Notes under the pieces: model-generated
What the model saw: only the letters and a program-made list of their open reading frames with translations
Databases searched by the model: none
Told to the model about the DNA's origin: nothing
DNA from: a virus
DNA: 42,768 nt
IMG/VR virus record: IMGVR_UViG_3300043421_000059
Span: 1-42,768 of that record
Reading direction: 5' to 3' (one strand)
Shown here: positions 31,741 to 40,259 of the stretch, one piece after another
How the letters are laid out: each line of letters starts with the position of its first letter
How positions within the stretch are numbered: position 1 is the stretch's first letter
Translations under genes and position numbers: made by a program

Positions 31741-32273
31741 CAGTCGCCCCCCTCTGTATCGTCGCTGTCCGCGTCCGGATCCGGATCGTCCGAAAGGTTC
31801 AGCTCCTCGGTGTCCGACACCCAGTCGTTGCGCGCCTTCGCGATGGCTTGGCGCATGGCCTCCACCGCTTCGAAGGGGAGATCAGGCACCCGCTTCATGA
31901 TCTCGCCGGGCAGCGCTTCCAGCTTCGAGGCCATCGCCGCGCTGGCCTTGGCAAGGGTCTTTTCCAGCAGCGGTATGGCAGCCCACTCGCCCAGGGCCTG
32001 CAGGTTCTTGATGCGCTGCCCCATACGGCGCTCGCGGTCGAGCTTGGCCTTTTCCTGGGCCGGGTCCAGGTCACCGTCGCCTGGCGCACGGCCTGCAGCC
32101 TGGTCCGAGAGGTTTTCACAGTACGCCAGTATCTGGGCGCCGATGGTGTCACCCCGCTGCATGACGCCCTTGGTCATGAGCTGGCTCACGCGACCCTCGC
32201 TGATGCCAAGCACCACCGCGAGGGTCTGCTGGTCGGCCTTGGTGTCGAGCATTTCAAGCAGCGCGTGATTCAA
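31740..32273 (-). CDS. Terminase small subunit (Nu1-like)
   Basis: Encodes 177 residues from a TTG at 32273, which has AGGG six bases upstream; an ATG at 32252 and a GTG at 32318 without ribosome-binding signals are alternatives. An N-terminal helix-turn-helix (QQTLAVVLGISEGRVSQLMTKG) recognises DNA, a central charged helix bundle follows, and the C-terminus is very acidic (DDPDPDADSDDTEGGD). This matches lambda gpNu1 in size and plan: DNA binding at cos, then contact with the large subunit, whose gene follows directly. Confidence 0.85.
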   Translation of the reverse strand: MNHALLEMLDTKADQQTLAVVLGISEGRVSQLMTKGVMQRGDTIGAQILAYCENLSDQAAGRAPGDGDLDPAQEKAKLDRERRMGQRIKNLQALGEWAAIPLLEKTLAKASAAMASKLEALPGEIMKRVPDLPFEAVEAMRQAIAKARNDWVSDTEELNLSDDPDPDADSDDTEGGD

Positions 32274-32446
32274 TTTAGGCCCTATGCAGTGTTGGTAAAT
32301 AGCGACACATCGGGGCACGAATTACCCGTGCGGCGCCCTTCCAGGAAGGACCCGCAGCTATCACTTTTGACTGTTGCAATCCTGCAACAAACCGCAATTC
32401 GTTGCATTTGAACAACAAATGCCCGCAGTGGAGGTGAGCCCCGTGT
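32274..32446. promoter_or_regulatory. Candidate cos region upstream of terminase
   Basis: This gap holds repeated TTGCA-type symmetries: GTTGCA/TGCAAC (32373-32388), GCAA/TTGC (32394-32405) and GCATTTG/CAAATGC (32404-32422). It also has GCACG/CGTGC (32315-32331) and CCTTCC/GGAAGG (32337-32349). A lambda-type terminase implies cos ends near its small subunit gene, so these repeats may be binding sites for that subunit (cosB) with one symmetric segment as the nick site. No exact cut site can be read from the sequence. Confidence 0.45.
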
Positions 32447-33280
32447 TCACTCACCCGCGATCTCCCGAATGCGGAAGCGCACGCGCTTGTCGAGGTAGGT
32501 CTGCAGATCAGCACGCTCGACCACGCGATCCAGATCAATGCGCTTCTCGTAGCTGGCGCGGCGCACGAACATCAGCACTGGCTTGACCTCGGCACCATGC
32601 GTGCCTGACTTGGCCCAGATACCTGGGGGCAAGTGGCTGCCACCAGTGACGCCCTTGCTCACGAAGTACACGCGTCCACGGATCAGCTTCACCTCCTTGC
32701 GGTTGGAGAGTTGGCTGTAGCTGGTGCGGTCCTCGATCTTGGCTTTGGCCTTGGCCTTCATGTTGGCCCGGTAGCCTTGTTCTCCACTGGCCTGCAGGTA
32801 GCTGATCAGCTGCGCCATGAACGCCCCCCTGATGTTGCCCCTGCCGTCGTCGCTGCCTGGGTACGGGTCCTGAGGAATGACCGTCTGAAAGCCTGCGGGC
32901 AAGATACCGGCCCGGCGCAATGCGACCTCGCTACGTTTGTCCGCGCGACTGCCTCCGTAGGCCTGGGCCTGCAGCACCTGCTGGGGGTCTACCCCCACCT
33001 TTCCGCCCTTGCCGGGCAGATTGCGTGCATCCACCGTTGGAAGCACGGAGATGGACAACTTGTCCGGGGTAGCGGGTATGAACTTGGGGGAGTTGAAGAT
33101 GAACTGGGTCGGCCGGTCGAACTGCTCCCGCAGTTCCTTGCTCAGGAAGCGCCGTGTCTGGTGCCCAGTGTCGTTCAGGGCATTCGCATACCCCTTGGCA
33201 GCCTCCTTGCCGCTCAGCTTGTTCAGGGTCTGATCCAGGGCCTTCTGCCCCCGGATCACGACTGAGAGGTCAACGGACAT
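32447..33280 (-). CDS. Phage protein (minor tail Z-like) upstream of terminase
   Basis: Encodes 277 residues. Segments such as QKALDQTLNKLSGKEAAKGY, NDTGHQTRRFLSKELREQF and a C-terminal GVTGGSHLPPGIWAKSGTH resemble minor tail Z or head-tail completion proteins. The position before the terminase genes is unusual for a structural protein. A basic AKAKAKIED helix lies around 170-185. It overlaps the previous small gene by 11 bases. Assignment is tentative. Confidence 0.55.
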   Translation of the reverse strand: MSVDLSVVIRGQKALDQTLNKLSGKEAAKGYANALNDTGHQTRRFLSKELREQFDRPTQFIFNSPKFIPATPDKLSISVLPTVDARNLPGKGGKVGVDPQQVLQAQAYGGSRADKRSEVALRRAGILPAGFQTVIPQDPYPGSDDGRGNIRGAFMAQLISYLQASGEQGYRANMKAKAKAKIEDRTSYSQLSNRKEVKLIRGRVYFVSKGVTGGSHLPPGIWAKSGTHGAEVKPVLMFVRRASYEKRIDLDRVVERADLQTYLDKRVRFRIREIAGE

Positions 33281-33488
33281 TTGAATCTCCTTCTGCGCCT
33301 TGCGCCTTGATCCTGTTCATCTCATCGGTCAACTGCTGCGGCAGGTCCGCGAGCACCCCTTCCGACTCCGCGGCGTACCGCTTCGCTGCCCACCACGCAT
33401 AGGCCCTGTCAACCTGGGCCAAGGCCACGCAGTGCGCGAGCATCACGCGCCTGTGCTCTTCCAAATTCACCCCTGTCTCTATCTGCAC
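33270..33488 (-). CDS. Small helical protein in the late operon, unknown function
   Basis: Encodes 72 residues from GTG 33488, with a G-rich Shine-Dalgarno sequence five to seven bases upstream. It is helical (EEHRRVMLAHCVALAQVDRAYAWW, then LADLPQQLTDEMNRI). The frame stays open to 33650, but codons upstream of 33488 use many rare AGG, GGA and ATA triplets, so that part is probably not coding. No family is recognised. Confidence 0.5.
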   Translation of the reverse strand: MQIETGVNLEEHRRVMLAHCVALAQVDRAYAWWAAKRYAAESEGVLADLPQQLTDEMNRIKAQGAEGDSNVR

Positions 33489-33734
33489 ATCAACCCCCTG
33501 TCCCCGTATTCCTGCCCTTTGGTGGACGGACCTAGCCATTCCTAGCCGGTCCTTCACTACTGCCCTCTGGAGCCACGTAGACCCGCCAGACGTTCGGGGC
33601 AAGGGCTCTGGCTTCGCCACCCTTTGCTGTATCTCAGCCCCTGATCCCACAGTTCAGCTATCCCCTGGTGCCTGTCGTTAAACCATTGCCGACGCATCCA
33701 GGCGGCACGCATAGAGCGGCGTGCGCGCTGACCC
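33489..33734. other. Gap after the HNH gene without a clear gene
   Basis: About 246 bases between the HNH nuclease and the small helical gene. It contains a GGACC/GGTCC inverted repeat (around 33521-33545) and short frames with poor codon use, one of which (about 33557-33766) resembles a helical DNA-binding start but ends abruptly. The gap may hold an operator or leader for the late genes. Confidence 0.35.
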
Positions 33735-34244
33735 CTACGAGTTGGCGTCCCTCCAATCGGTGGCATCCCAATTCCCTTTGCCCAAATTGCAGGTGTCGCA
33801 AAGCACCTGGAGGTTTGTGAGATTCAGTGCCAAGTGCGGATGCGTCTTTCGCGGCTTGATGTGATCGACGTTCAGCACCACCCCACCGCCAGGTGAAGCT
33901 CCACAGCACTGACACCGATTCCCGTAGCGCACAAAGGCGTGCATGCGTGCCCGCGCCCATTCCGGAGATTTCAAGAAGGTCTCGGAAGCGGCCAACGCCT
34001 CGGCACGAAGCTGCTTTCGCTCCTTGTCTGAGACTGGCTTGTGACGTAATCCATCGATCACCTCACGGTTCGAATAGACAAAACTCCTTGCGCTTGCCCC
34101 GCTTGGCCTGCCAATACCGGAAAGCTCCAATGCTTCGGCCGCGTGATTCAGCAGCGACTCGCCGATGCGGGTCGCCCGACCAGTACGAGCCTTGGCAAAA
34201 GCGCTGAGCACGCTCACAGGGATTGCTTTCTCCACACGCTTCAT
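33735..34244 (-). CDS. HNH endonuclease
   Basis: Encodes 169 residues. The C-terminal half carries an HNH fold: CQCCGASPGGG, then LNVDHIKPRKTHPHLALN (catalytic His in DHIKP) and NLTNLQVLCDTCNLGKGN, with CxxC/CxxC zinc sites. The N-terminal part is a helical accessory domain. Near terminase such enzymes can act in packaging or genome processing; here it lies between the primase and the terminase region. The ATG at 34244 overlaps the primase stop (ATGA). Confidence 0.85.
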   Translation of the reverse strand: MKRVEKAIPVSVLSAFAKARTGRATRIGESLLNHAAEALELSGIGRPSGASARSFVYSNREVIDGLRHKPVSDKERKQLRAEALAASETFLKSPEWARARMHAFVRYGNRCQCCGASPGGGVVLNVDHIKPRKTHPHLALNLTNLQVLCDTCNLGKGNWDATDWRDANS

Positions 34245-35125
34245 GCCACCGCCTCCTGGCGCACCTTCATCAGCAGGCCGCACACGGCCAGCAGGCCCGA
34301 GCGCTTGTGCAGGTCGTTCGCGTCCTCGCCAAGCACTGGGCTCATGCAATACGGCAGGCCCATTTCCTGCGCGGCTCGCTCCCCTGCCCCGCTCTTGTCG
34401 TGGTCGGCGAACGTGTAGCGGCGGCCCTTGGTCTGCTGGGCGACATAGACCATGTTGGAATCGCTAAAGCACACCAGAACGGCGGCGTTAAGGCGCATCT
34501 GCTTCACTGCAGCCTCGATGGATAGCCCCGTGGCAAAGCCCTCGCAATAGATCGTCTCGGTCGCCCTGGGGGGGCCCAGACGCAGCACGGCGCCACGCGC
34601 CTGCATGCCGTAGGTCATCTTCTTGACCCACCGCATACGGCCGGGCTCGTCCTCGGTATCGGTCCACCGGATCAACTGGGCTCCGCGCACGGCGTTGGTT
34701 TGCCAGTCGCGCATCGGGACCACCAGATCGCCGTCAGGCGTGCAAAGGCCCTGCGAGTTCGGCAGACCCTTGTAGAAGAGGTAGTTGTGAGGGCCGGGTG
34801 TCGTGGTACGCAAAAGCTCCTGCGCTTTGATCGCAGCCCGCTGATAGCCCTGTTGCTGCGCTTGGCGCTGGGCGTCGCGCTTGGCCTTCCATTGGCGCTT
34901 TTCTTCCTCGGTCCAAGGCTTGGCCTCTGGATCGTTGAACCACTGTGTGCGTGCCTCGCCATCCCAGGCAAAGACCCAGCCTCGCTGACCATCCCAGAAG
35001 TACGCGCCGTTGCGGCTGCGCGGGTGCTCGGTCGTAGGGCACCGCACCACCTTGTCGCGCGGCATGAGCTTGACCGGGTCGATCTCTACCCCATGGGCGC
35101 GCGCGAAGTCGATGAATGTCGTCAT
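34241..35125 (-). CDS. TOPRIM primase-like protein
   Basis: Encodes 294 residues. The TOPRIM domain lies at about 190-280: TIYCEGFATG with Glu195, then YTFADHDKSGAGE with Asp241 and Asp243. The N-terminal region (about 25-60) has RCPTTEHP and a Trp-rich strand part (NGAYFWDGQRGWVFAWDG) resembling primase zinc-binding regions, without the full Cys set. It probably synthesises primers for phage replication together with the helicase encoded just upstream. The start overlaps the helicase stop (ATGA). Confidence 0.8.
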   Translation of the reverse strand: MTTFIDFARAHGVEIDPVKLMPRDKVVRCPTTEHPRSRNGAYFWDGQRGWVFAWDGEARTQWFNDPEAKPWTEEEKRQWKAKRDAQRQAQQQGYQRAAIKAQELLRTTTPGPHNYLFYKGLPNSQGLCTPDGDLVVPMRDWQTNAVRGAQLIRWTDTEDEPGRMRWVKKMTYGMQARGAVLRLGPPRATETIYCEGFATGLSIEAAVKQMRLNAAVLVCFSDSNMVYVAQQTKGRRYTFADHDKSGAGERAAQEMGLPYCMSPVLGEDANDLHKRSGLLAVCGLLMKVRQEAVA

Positions 35126-36645
35126 GCGGCTTGCCTCGCCTTCGCACGCCGGATGTTCTCGGACGTGATGCGGCTCTTTACTGCGCCCGTGATGTCCACC
35201 ACGGGCGCTTTGTGGAAGCTGTACTCGAAGGGCGGCCAGTCGCCCGTCCACTCCTTGAATTTCAGCTTCACGAAGCCTTCCTTCTTGGCGATCTTGGCGT
35301 TGCCGTTGGCGTAAGCGCAGAGCTGATGAAACAGGTGGCGCTTGTCGTCGGCCAGTTTCTTGTTGCCGATCACTACCTCCTGCATTTCACCCGCCTCGTG
35401 CGTGATCTCGCTTGCGGCCACGATCTCGAAGCCGCAGGACATGCAGCGCTTGCGAAACGGCTTGTGTCCACAGGAGGGGCATCCCTTGCGCTCACTCTCG
35501 TCCTTCTCGTCCTTGCGCACCGTGCGGTCCAGGGCTTCGCCATCGTCCAAGCAATCCAGGCCGTGGTAATAGATGCGTTCGAAGTCTTCGGCGAAGCGGA
35601 TGATGTTGCCGCTGTGATCCAGCAGAATGCAGTCCGTCTTTCCAGTCGCCCGGCTCGAACGCAGCCCACGGCCCCACATTTGGATCGCAGTGGATAGGCT
35701 CTTGCGCAGAGGACGGCAGTCCACCACACAGCCAACGTCCTGCACATCGAATCCCTTGGCCAAGGCCTCCACGCTGATCAGCACTCGGATGCTTGAATCT
35801 GGCTTCTCGAACTCGGCCACGAGCTGCTCGCGCTCTCGCTTCTCCGTGTCCTTGGTGAAGGTCGCGGCGAAGATGCCCGCCTCATTGAACTGGCGGCAGA
35901 GTTCCTCGCAGTGCGCAATGGTGGCGCCGAAGACGATGGTCTTGCGACTCTCGCCGTGTCGCATCCACTCGGCCACCACGTCGCCGATGATCTCCATGCC
36001 GCGCGCCTCGGCTTCGCTGGACTGCCACTCGCCAAACTCGTTGACTTTGGCGCCCTCCATGTTGGGGCGCTTGCACGACAGAACACGCATGGGCACCAGA
36101 TCGCCCGCCTGCGTGAGTTCGTGCATGGTGGTAGGGCTGATCAGGTTGGTGAAGATCTTGCCCAGGCCGCGCGAGAACGGCGTAGCAGACAGGCCGATCA
36201 CGCGCGCCGCGCTCTCCTGCGCAAACTTCACCCAGGCGTCGCGCATGGTGTGCGCCTCGTCCACGATCAGTACGTCCGTTTGCGGCCAACCTCGGCTTTC
36301 AATGGTCTGTACGCTGGCGATCTGCAACGGTCGGCTCCAGTCCTGGCGGTAGTGGTCGCCCTGGATAACGCCGTGGTCGCGCAGGCCGTACTCGTCGGCC
36401 CGGCGGCTGGTCTGGTCGATGAGGGTGATGCGGTCGCACAGGAACGTGGCGCGCTTGCCCTGCTTGATGGCCTTGTGCGCCACGCGCAGCCCCAGGTATG
36501 TCTTGCCCGCTCCCGTGGGCGCCATGAGCATCTGGTTCTTGTGCCCAGCAAGCAGGCCCTCGGCAATGCCGTGCATAGCGGCGGCCTGAAACTGGCGAGG
36601 CGGCGGGAAGGCTCCGGTATCGAGGTCATCAAACAGTGCGCTCAT
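35122..36645 (-). CDS. DEAD/DEAH-box helicase, superfamily 2
   Basis: Encodes 507 residues. Walker A APTGAGKT (42-49), DEAH (129-132), SAT (153-155) and a motif VI-type QMWGRGLRSS are all present. After the helicase core comes a zinc-binding CPSCG...CMSCG pair (about 397-412), then a C-terminal domain. This matches SF2 helicases used in phage replication initiation. It is the first enzyme of the replication block and is followed directly by the primase. Confidence 0.9.
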   Translation of the reverse strand: MSALFDDLDTGAFPPPRQFQAAAMHGIAEGLLAGHKNQMLMAPTGAGKTYLGLRVAHKAIKQGKRATFLCDRITLIDQTSRRADEYGLRDHGVIQGDHYRQDWSRPLQIASVQTIESRGWPQTDVLIVDEAHTMRDAWVKFAQESAARVIGLSATPFSRGLGKIFTNLISPTTMHELTQAGDLVPMRVLSCKRPNMEGAKVNEFGEWQSSEAEARGMEIIGDVVAEWMRHGESRKTIVFGATIAHCEELCRQFNEAGIFAATFTKDTEKREREQLVAEFEKPDSSIRVLISVEALAKGFDVQDVGCVVDCRPLRKSLSTAIQMWGRGLRSSRATGKTDCILLDHSGNIIRFAEDFERIYYHGLDCLDDGEALDRTVRKDEKDESERKGCPSCGHKPFRKRCMSCGFEIVAASEITHEAGEMQEVVIGNKKLADDKRHLFHQLCAYANGNAKIAKKEGFVKLKFKEWTGDWPPFEYSFHKAPVVDITGAVKSRITSENIRRAKARQAA

Positions 36646-36648
36646 GGA

Positions 36649-37587
36649 TCAGCCTCCCGCCTTCTTCTTCCAGTGCGCAACCTGCCGCTTCAGGTCCGCT
36701 ACCTGCGTCATGAGGGAATTGATGCGGGATTGCAGCCCCCGGGCCAGGTCGCGCTCGCGCTTGGCCTCCACCATCGCTGCCGCGAGCTGGTCGCTGGCGT
36801 CCAAGATCTGGGCGATGGATGCGTTGTCGGCCTGCGCCTCCTGCAATTGCTCGCGCAGCGCAGAAACCTCTTCCTGCAGTGCCAAGACCTGGGCGGACTG
36901 GGCTTGCCCAACGTCATCGGACACGGCGGGAGCGGGATTCGGTGCGGCGCGCTTCGGCCGCTGAGCGGGCGCTGGGTCGATGCCCCTGCTGTCCGGCATG
37001 TCCAGGGCTGTGCCTGAGACCTCCGATTCCGGCCGCGCGGCGGGGGTATCGCCGGAATCGGCCGGCGCGGGGGCTGGCGTGCGGCCGATCTTGGCCGTGT
37101 TCTGCTGGTAGGTCTTGCCGTTGCGCTCCACAGTCCGCGTAGCAGGTGTATCTGTGTGATTCACACAGATAGCACGGCGCACCTCGCCAACCAGCTGATT
37201 ACCAACACCACAAACCTCGGCGATCTTTCGGTCGCTCCACGCCGACCACTCGGCATCCTTCAGCAGCGTTTCGACCGCCTTGCGTTTGTCGGCATGGGTG
37301 CGTTTCAAGCCATGCGTCGCATTAGCCTTGAGGCTGTAGAGCACCGCGTCTCGCCGAGTTCCTGGCGAAATTTCTTCGTATATCTTGCTCAGACCCGCCA
37401 GGCGGGCGCCGTGATAGCGGTGAAAGCCATCGGCCAGCCAGCGGTCTACCCCATCGAAAAACACGATCACAGGCGGGAACTGCACACCAGCCTTCATGGC
37501 TTCGGCGTATTCGGCCACCACGGCCTCATCAATCTTCTCGCGCGACTGGGTGTCGCCGTCAATACGGATCAGGTCCAGATCAAGCAT
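36649..37587 (-). CDS. ParB/sulfiredoxin-type DNA-binding protein
   Basis: Encodes 312 residues. An N-terminal ParB/Srx domain (about 1-95) includes FPPVIVFFDGVDRWLADGFH with the typical ADGFHR box; a helix-turn-helix (about 97-125, WSDRKIAEVCGVGNQLVGEV) follows. A Pro/Ala linker leads to a C-terminal coiled coil (about 225-310). Such proteins act in phage replication or transcriptional control; it lies just upstream of helicase and primase. The ATG at 37587 overlaps the preceding gene. Confidence 0.8.
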   Translation of the reverse strand: MLDLDLIRIDGDTQSREKIDEAVVAEYAEAMKAGVQFPPVIVFFDGVDRWLADGFHRYHGARLAGLSKIYEEISPGTRRDAVLYSLKANATHGLKRTHADKRKAVETLLKDAEWSAWSDRKIAEVCGVGNQLVGEVRRAICVNHTDTPATRTVERNGKTYQQNTAKIGRTPAPAPADSGDTPAARPESEVSGTALDMPDSRGIDPAPAQRPKRAAPNPAPAVSDDVGQAQSAQVLALQEEVSALREQLQEAQADNASIAQILDASDQLAAAMVEAKRERDLARGLQSRINSLMTQVADLKRQVAHWKKKAGG

Positions 37588-37855
37588 GCGATGGCTCCAT
37601 GCTGGTCCACGCAAACTGCTGCGGATCTATCCCTTCGTGCTCCAAGATGCTCGGTAAGGCATGTCCAGCGACAGGGCGGCGCGTCTCTTCGATTTCCCCC
37701 GTCACGATGTCCGCAACGGAATAGTGGAAGAAGCCCGCATGCTCAGCAGACGGAAGGATGCGAACAGTTTTCAGCGGGGCGCTACTGGCCCCCTGCCAGA
37801 GCTTTCCATTGGTAACTTCGGGCCAGGCGTGGCGAACGGGAAACCAATTGCTCAT
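37580..37855 (-). CDS. Small early protein, unknown function
   Basis: Encodes 91 residues, Trp- and His-rich at the start (MSNWFPVRHAWPEVTNG), with a strand-rich middle (FFHYSVADIVTGEIEETRRP). No family is recognised. The start is in an ATGA overlap with the CII-like gene, so it is translated with the early right operon. Confidence 0.65.
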   Translation of the reverse strand: MSNWFPVRHAWPEVTNGKLWQGASSAPLKTVRILPSAEHAGFFHYSVADIVTGEIEETRRPVAGHALPSILEHEGIDPQQFAWTSMEPSHA

Positions 37856-38376
37856 GCTGGTGCCCCATCAAACTCGCGCACCCATTGCTGCGTAGATTGC
37901 GTCTGCACAGCGCCCGGCTTACCAGCTGCATTCACGGCCCTCGCCGCTTGACGCAGCTTGCGCAGTGCTTCTTCGGCCTGGGCAATTTCGAGCTCAATGT
38001 CGGCCAGCTCGTTGTCGCTGATCTTCCCGTCCTGCAGGGCGTCGATGAAGACAGCCGTCACATCGCCCGCCTCGCGCGCCAGCACGGAAACACGACGCAT
38101 CGGGCTCTGCTCGGGCTCTGGCGACTGTGCATCCAGCACGAACTTGCCGCCGCACTCCTCGGCCACGTAGGCGGGGTAATCGAAGCAGTGCTCGGTGCCA
38201 GCCTCAATGCACAGGCGCGCGATGGCCAGGGCGTCCATGGCGCCCAGCTTGTGCGACGCAGATCCGGAAAGCTGTTTGCGCGTGTACTCGTCGTTCCAGC
38301 CGTTGCGATGCGAAATCGTGGAACGCCCGCCGGGGAAGTGATCCGCCGCACGGCGGAGGGTGTCAAAAAGGCTCAT
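37852..38376 (-). CDS. CII-like regulatory protein (CP76-type)
   Basis: Encodes 174 residues resembling phage CII regulatory proteins of the CP76 type: SLFDTLRRAADHFPGGRSTI, SGSASHKLGAMDALAIARL and a helical C-terminal part (DNELADIELEIAQAEEALRKL). CII-type proteins help choose lysogeny by activating repressor and integrase promoters. It is the second gene after cro, at the place lambda uses for cII. The start overlaps the preceding stop (ATGA). Confidence 0.65.
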   Translation of the reverse strand: MSLFDTLRRAADHFPGGRSTISHRNGWNDEYTRKQLSGSASHKLGAMDALAIARLCIEAGTEHCFDYPAYVAEECGGKFVLDAQSPEPEQSPMRRVSVLAREAGDVTAVFIDALQDGKISDNELADIELEIAQAEEALRKLRQAARAVNAAGKPGAVQTQSTQQWVREFDGAPA

Positions 38377-38687
38377 GTCCGGATCTCCGAAATTTGGACG
38401 TGGACGGGAGAAAGGGGTGGCACGAAGATTCGGGCCATGAACACAAACACCACGCCCACCACCGCACTGGCCACCGGCCAGGTCATCCACAGCTCGCAGC
38501 GCTCAGCGCTCAGCGAAAACGTGCAGCCCAATGGCGAGCGCGTGCGAACCATCGAATCAAGTCGGCTTGTGCTGGCATGGGTCGCCGGGGAGCTGAAGGT
38601 CTCCTGCGATGTTTCGCGGGTGAACTTGCCAGGAGCAGTGCGGTTGCAGCGGCCCATGCGGCGAGCGAGGGGGGTGTGATCAGCCAC
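38373..38687 (-). CDS. Small membrane protein between cro and the CII-like gene
   Basis: Encodes 104 residues from a GTG at 38687 with GAGG nine bases upstream. A basic/Ser-rich N-terminal part leads to one hydrophobic helix at about 70-88 (WPVASAVVGVVFVFMARIF). No family is recognised. It follows cro within four bases and overlaps the CII-like gene (ATGA). Confidence 0.5.
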   Translation of the reverse strand: MADHTPLARRMGRCNRTAPGKFTRETSQETFSSPATHASTSRLDSMVRTRSPLGCTFSLSAERCELWMTWPVASAVVGVVFVFMARIFVPPLSPVHVQISEIRT

Positions 38688-38690
38688 GGG

Positions 38691-38936
38691 TCAGGCCTCG
38701 GCCTTCATTGCCAAGTCGGGCCAGATTCGGTGCCAGTCGCCAGGGCGGAGATCGCGGCGTGTGACTGCTCCCCCAGTAGCAGTTTCAATCGCAAGGCAGT
38801 AGGCCGGGCCAGGTTTGCGCTTGGCGTAACCGTGTTGCCACTGGCGAATCTGCGCATCGCTACGGGCCCCAATTTGCGAGCGGAGATCCGCCACGCTCAG
38901 TGCGTCGGGTAGCGCAAGATATTCAGAGAGCTTCAT
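38691..38936 (-). CDS. Cro/YdaS-like DNA-binding protein
   Basis: Encodes 81 residues with a YdaS/DicC-type helix-turn-helix (SVADLRSQIGARSDAQIRQW) and the KPGPAYCLAIETATGGAVTR segment typical of this family. It lies divergent from the CI-type repressor and starts the right operon, so it is the Cro-like early regulator. The ATG at 38936 is chosen because residues of the longer frame run into operator sequence; it overlaps a spurious plus-strand ATG at 38935. Confidence 0.85.
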   Translation of the reverse strand: MKLSEYLALPDALSVADLRSQIGARSDAQIRQWQHGYAKRKPGPAYCLAIETATGGAVTRRDLRPGDWHRIWPDLAMKAEA

Positions 38937-38946
38937 GAAGCCCGAA

Positions 38947-39002
38947 TCTATAGCAATTGCTACCGATTTGCAAGTAGCCAATGCTCTTGTAGCACCTGCT
39001 AC
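38947..39002. promoter_or_regulatory. OR-like operator region between cro and the repressor
   Basis: Three 14-mers related to GTAGCANNTGCTAC: ATAGCAATTGCTAC (38950-38963), GTAGCCAATGCTCT (38974-38987, weaker) and GTAGCACCTGCTAC (38989-39002). A minus-strand promoter for cro, with -35 TTGCAA (38968-38973) and -10 TATAGA (38947-38952), overlaps the first site. The same motif occurs twice at 41322-41360. Confidence 0.75.
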
Positions 39003-39012
39003 TGTCGAAAAC

Positions 39013-39711
39013 ATGGAAGAACACCAAATTCAGGCGTGGCGAATCGAGCGACTGGCCGCCATGGTCGAGCGCGAGGGAGGCAAGGCCCCAGCGGGAAGGA
39101 AGCTCGGCTACAAGGACGGCGCTTTTGTCGGCCAGATGCTTCGTGGAGAACGGCCCATCACCGAGAAAACCGTCTTGGCCGTGCACGCGCTTTCAGGATA
39201 TGCAGGCTGGTTCAACGAAGGCGCGGGCGAAGTCGCAGCCCTGCCGGTGGCTTCGCTCACCCCCTCACCATCGCCAGGCGTGCCGGTGGTTCATGTCCCC
39301 CTGCTGGCCAACGCTGGCAGCATGGGCCCAGGCACGGACATCCAGCACGACGACATCCTGGTGGGGCAGATCGCTCTGTCAGAGCAGTGGGTATCGCGGC
39401 GCCTGCAGCCGACAAACTTGAATGCCCTTAGGTTCATTCACGCCTACGGCGACAGCATGAGCCCGACTTTTGAGGACGGCGACATTCTTTTGGTGGACAC
39501 CGGGATCAAAGATCCCAGAATCATTGATGGCGTCTACGTCATGGCCGCCAACGACCGCGTTTACATCAAACGCGTGCGCCAGCGCATGGATGGCGTGGTG
39601 GAGATCAGCAGCGACAACGCCACGGTGAAGACGGTGGATGTGCTCAATGGGGATCACCGAATCGACATACTGGGCCGCGTCGTGTGGTGCTGGAACGGGC
39701 GGAAGCTGTAA
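39013..39711 (+). CDS. CI-type phage repressor with S24 peptidase domain
   Basis: Encodes 232 residues. An N-terminal DNA-binding region (about 5-60, IERLAAMVEREGGKAPAGRK) is joined by a Pro/Ser linker to a LexA/S24 domain: nucleophile Ser148 in GDSMSPTFEDGD, general base Lys186 in YIKRV, and an Ala-Gly site at 101-102 in LLANAGS as the probable cleavage point. It is expected to repress cro and early operons and to self-cleave on RecA activation. The ATG at 39013, just beyond the operators and without Shine-Dalgarno sequence, suggests a leaderless transcript. Confidence 0.92.
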   Translation: MEEHQIQAWRIERLAAMVEREGGKAPAGRKLGYKDGAFVGQMLRGERPITEKTVLAVHALSGYAGWFNEGAGEVAALPVASLTPSPSPGVPVVHVPLLANAGSMGPGTDIQHDDILVGQIALSEQWVSRRLQPTNLNALRFIHAYGDSMSPTFEDGDILLVDTGIKDPRIIDGVYVMAANDRVYIKRVRQRMDGVVEISSDNATVKTVDVLNGDHRIDILGRVVWCWNGRKL

Positions 39712-39803
39712 AGCTCACCGAACTACGCAAATCGGCGGGAATGAGTAGTTTTTGGCGCAGTAAGAAGTACGGAAATTCAACGGGATGAGGGTCTGCAACG
39801 CAA

Positions 39804-40259
39804 ATGAATGATGCCCCTGAGTCGGAAGCGCGGGCGCTGCTGTCCCGCCCGTTGTCATGCGAGGATGCCCCTCCATGGTCTTTCAATAAACTCAAGCCGG
39901 GCCTGGCCACTTTGGAATGCGGGCTGATAAATGAGGACAGGTCAAGGTCCGGGCTGCACATACAGCTACAGTTCGCCCGCTCCCCAAAGACGCATGTGGT
40001 GTCATTCAAATTCACGGTGTTCCGAATGAACCTTGGGGCACCGCAGAGGGTCTATCAGATCCAGGTAAATGCAGTCGCGCGGGCTCCAAAGAACTGGCAC
40101 GACATAGTGCATGAGCATTTTGGCGATGCAAGAGTCCCTGGCAACGAGGCATGGTTGTCCTGGGGATACAACGAGGCAATTGACTATTTTTGCGAAAGAA
40201 CGAACATCACATTTGTGCCACCGCTCTCGGATCCCGAGGCCTTTGAGTTGAGATCATGA
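39804..40259 (+). CDS. Repressor-linked gene A, unknown function
   Basis: Encodes 151 residues. Predicted mixed helix-strand, with SFKFTVFRMNLGAPQRVYQIQ, RAPKNWHDIVHEHFGD and WLSWGYNEAIDYFCER. No family is recognised. It is transcribed in the same direction as the repressor and overlaps the DUF1828-type gene (ATGA), so the two form an operon expected to be active in the lysogen. GC content is clearly lower than in the structural genes, a sign of acquisition. Possible defence, exclusion or toxin-antitoxin component. Confidence 0.6.
   Translation: MNDAPESEARALLSRPLSCEDAPPWSFNKLKPGLATLECGLINEDRSRSGLHIQLQFARSPKTHVVSFKFTVFRMNLGAPQRVYQIQVNAVARAPKNWHDIVHEHFGDARVPGNEAWLSWGYNEAIDYFCERTNITFVPPLSDPEAFELRS

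Noticed and set aside
33489-33650. N-terminal extension of the small gene at 33270-33488
   Set aside because: Codons in this stretch are rich in AGG, GGA and ATA, unlike the downstream part, and a better start with a ribosome-binding signal exists at 33488.
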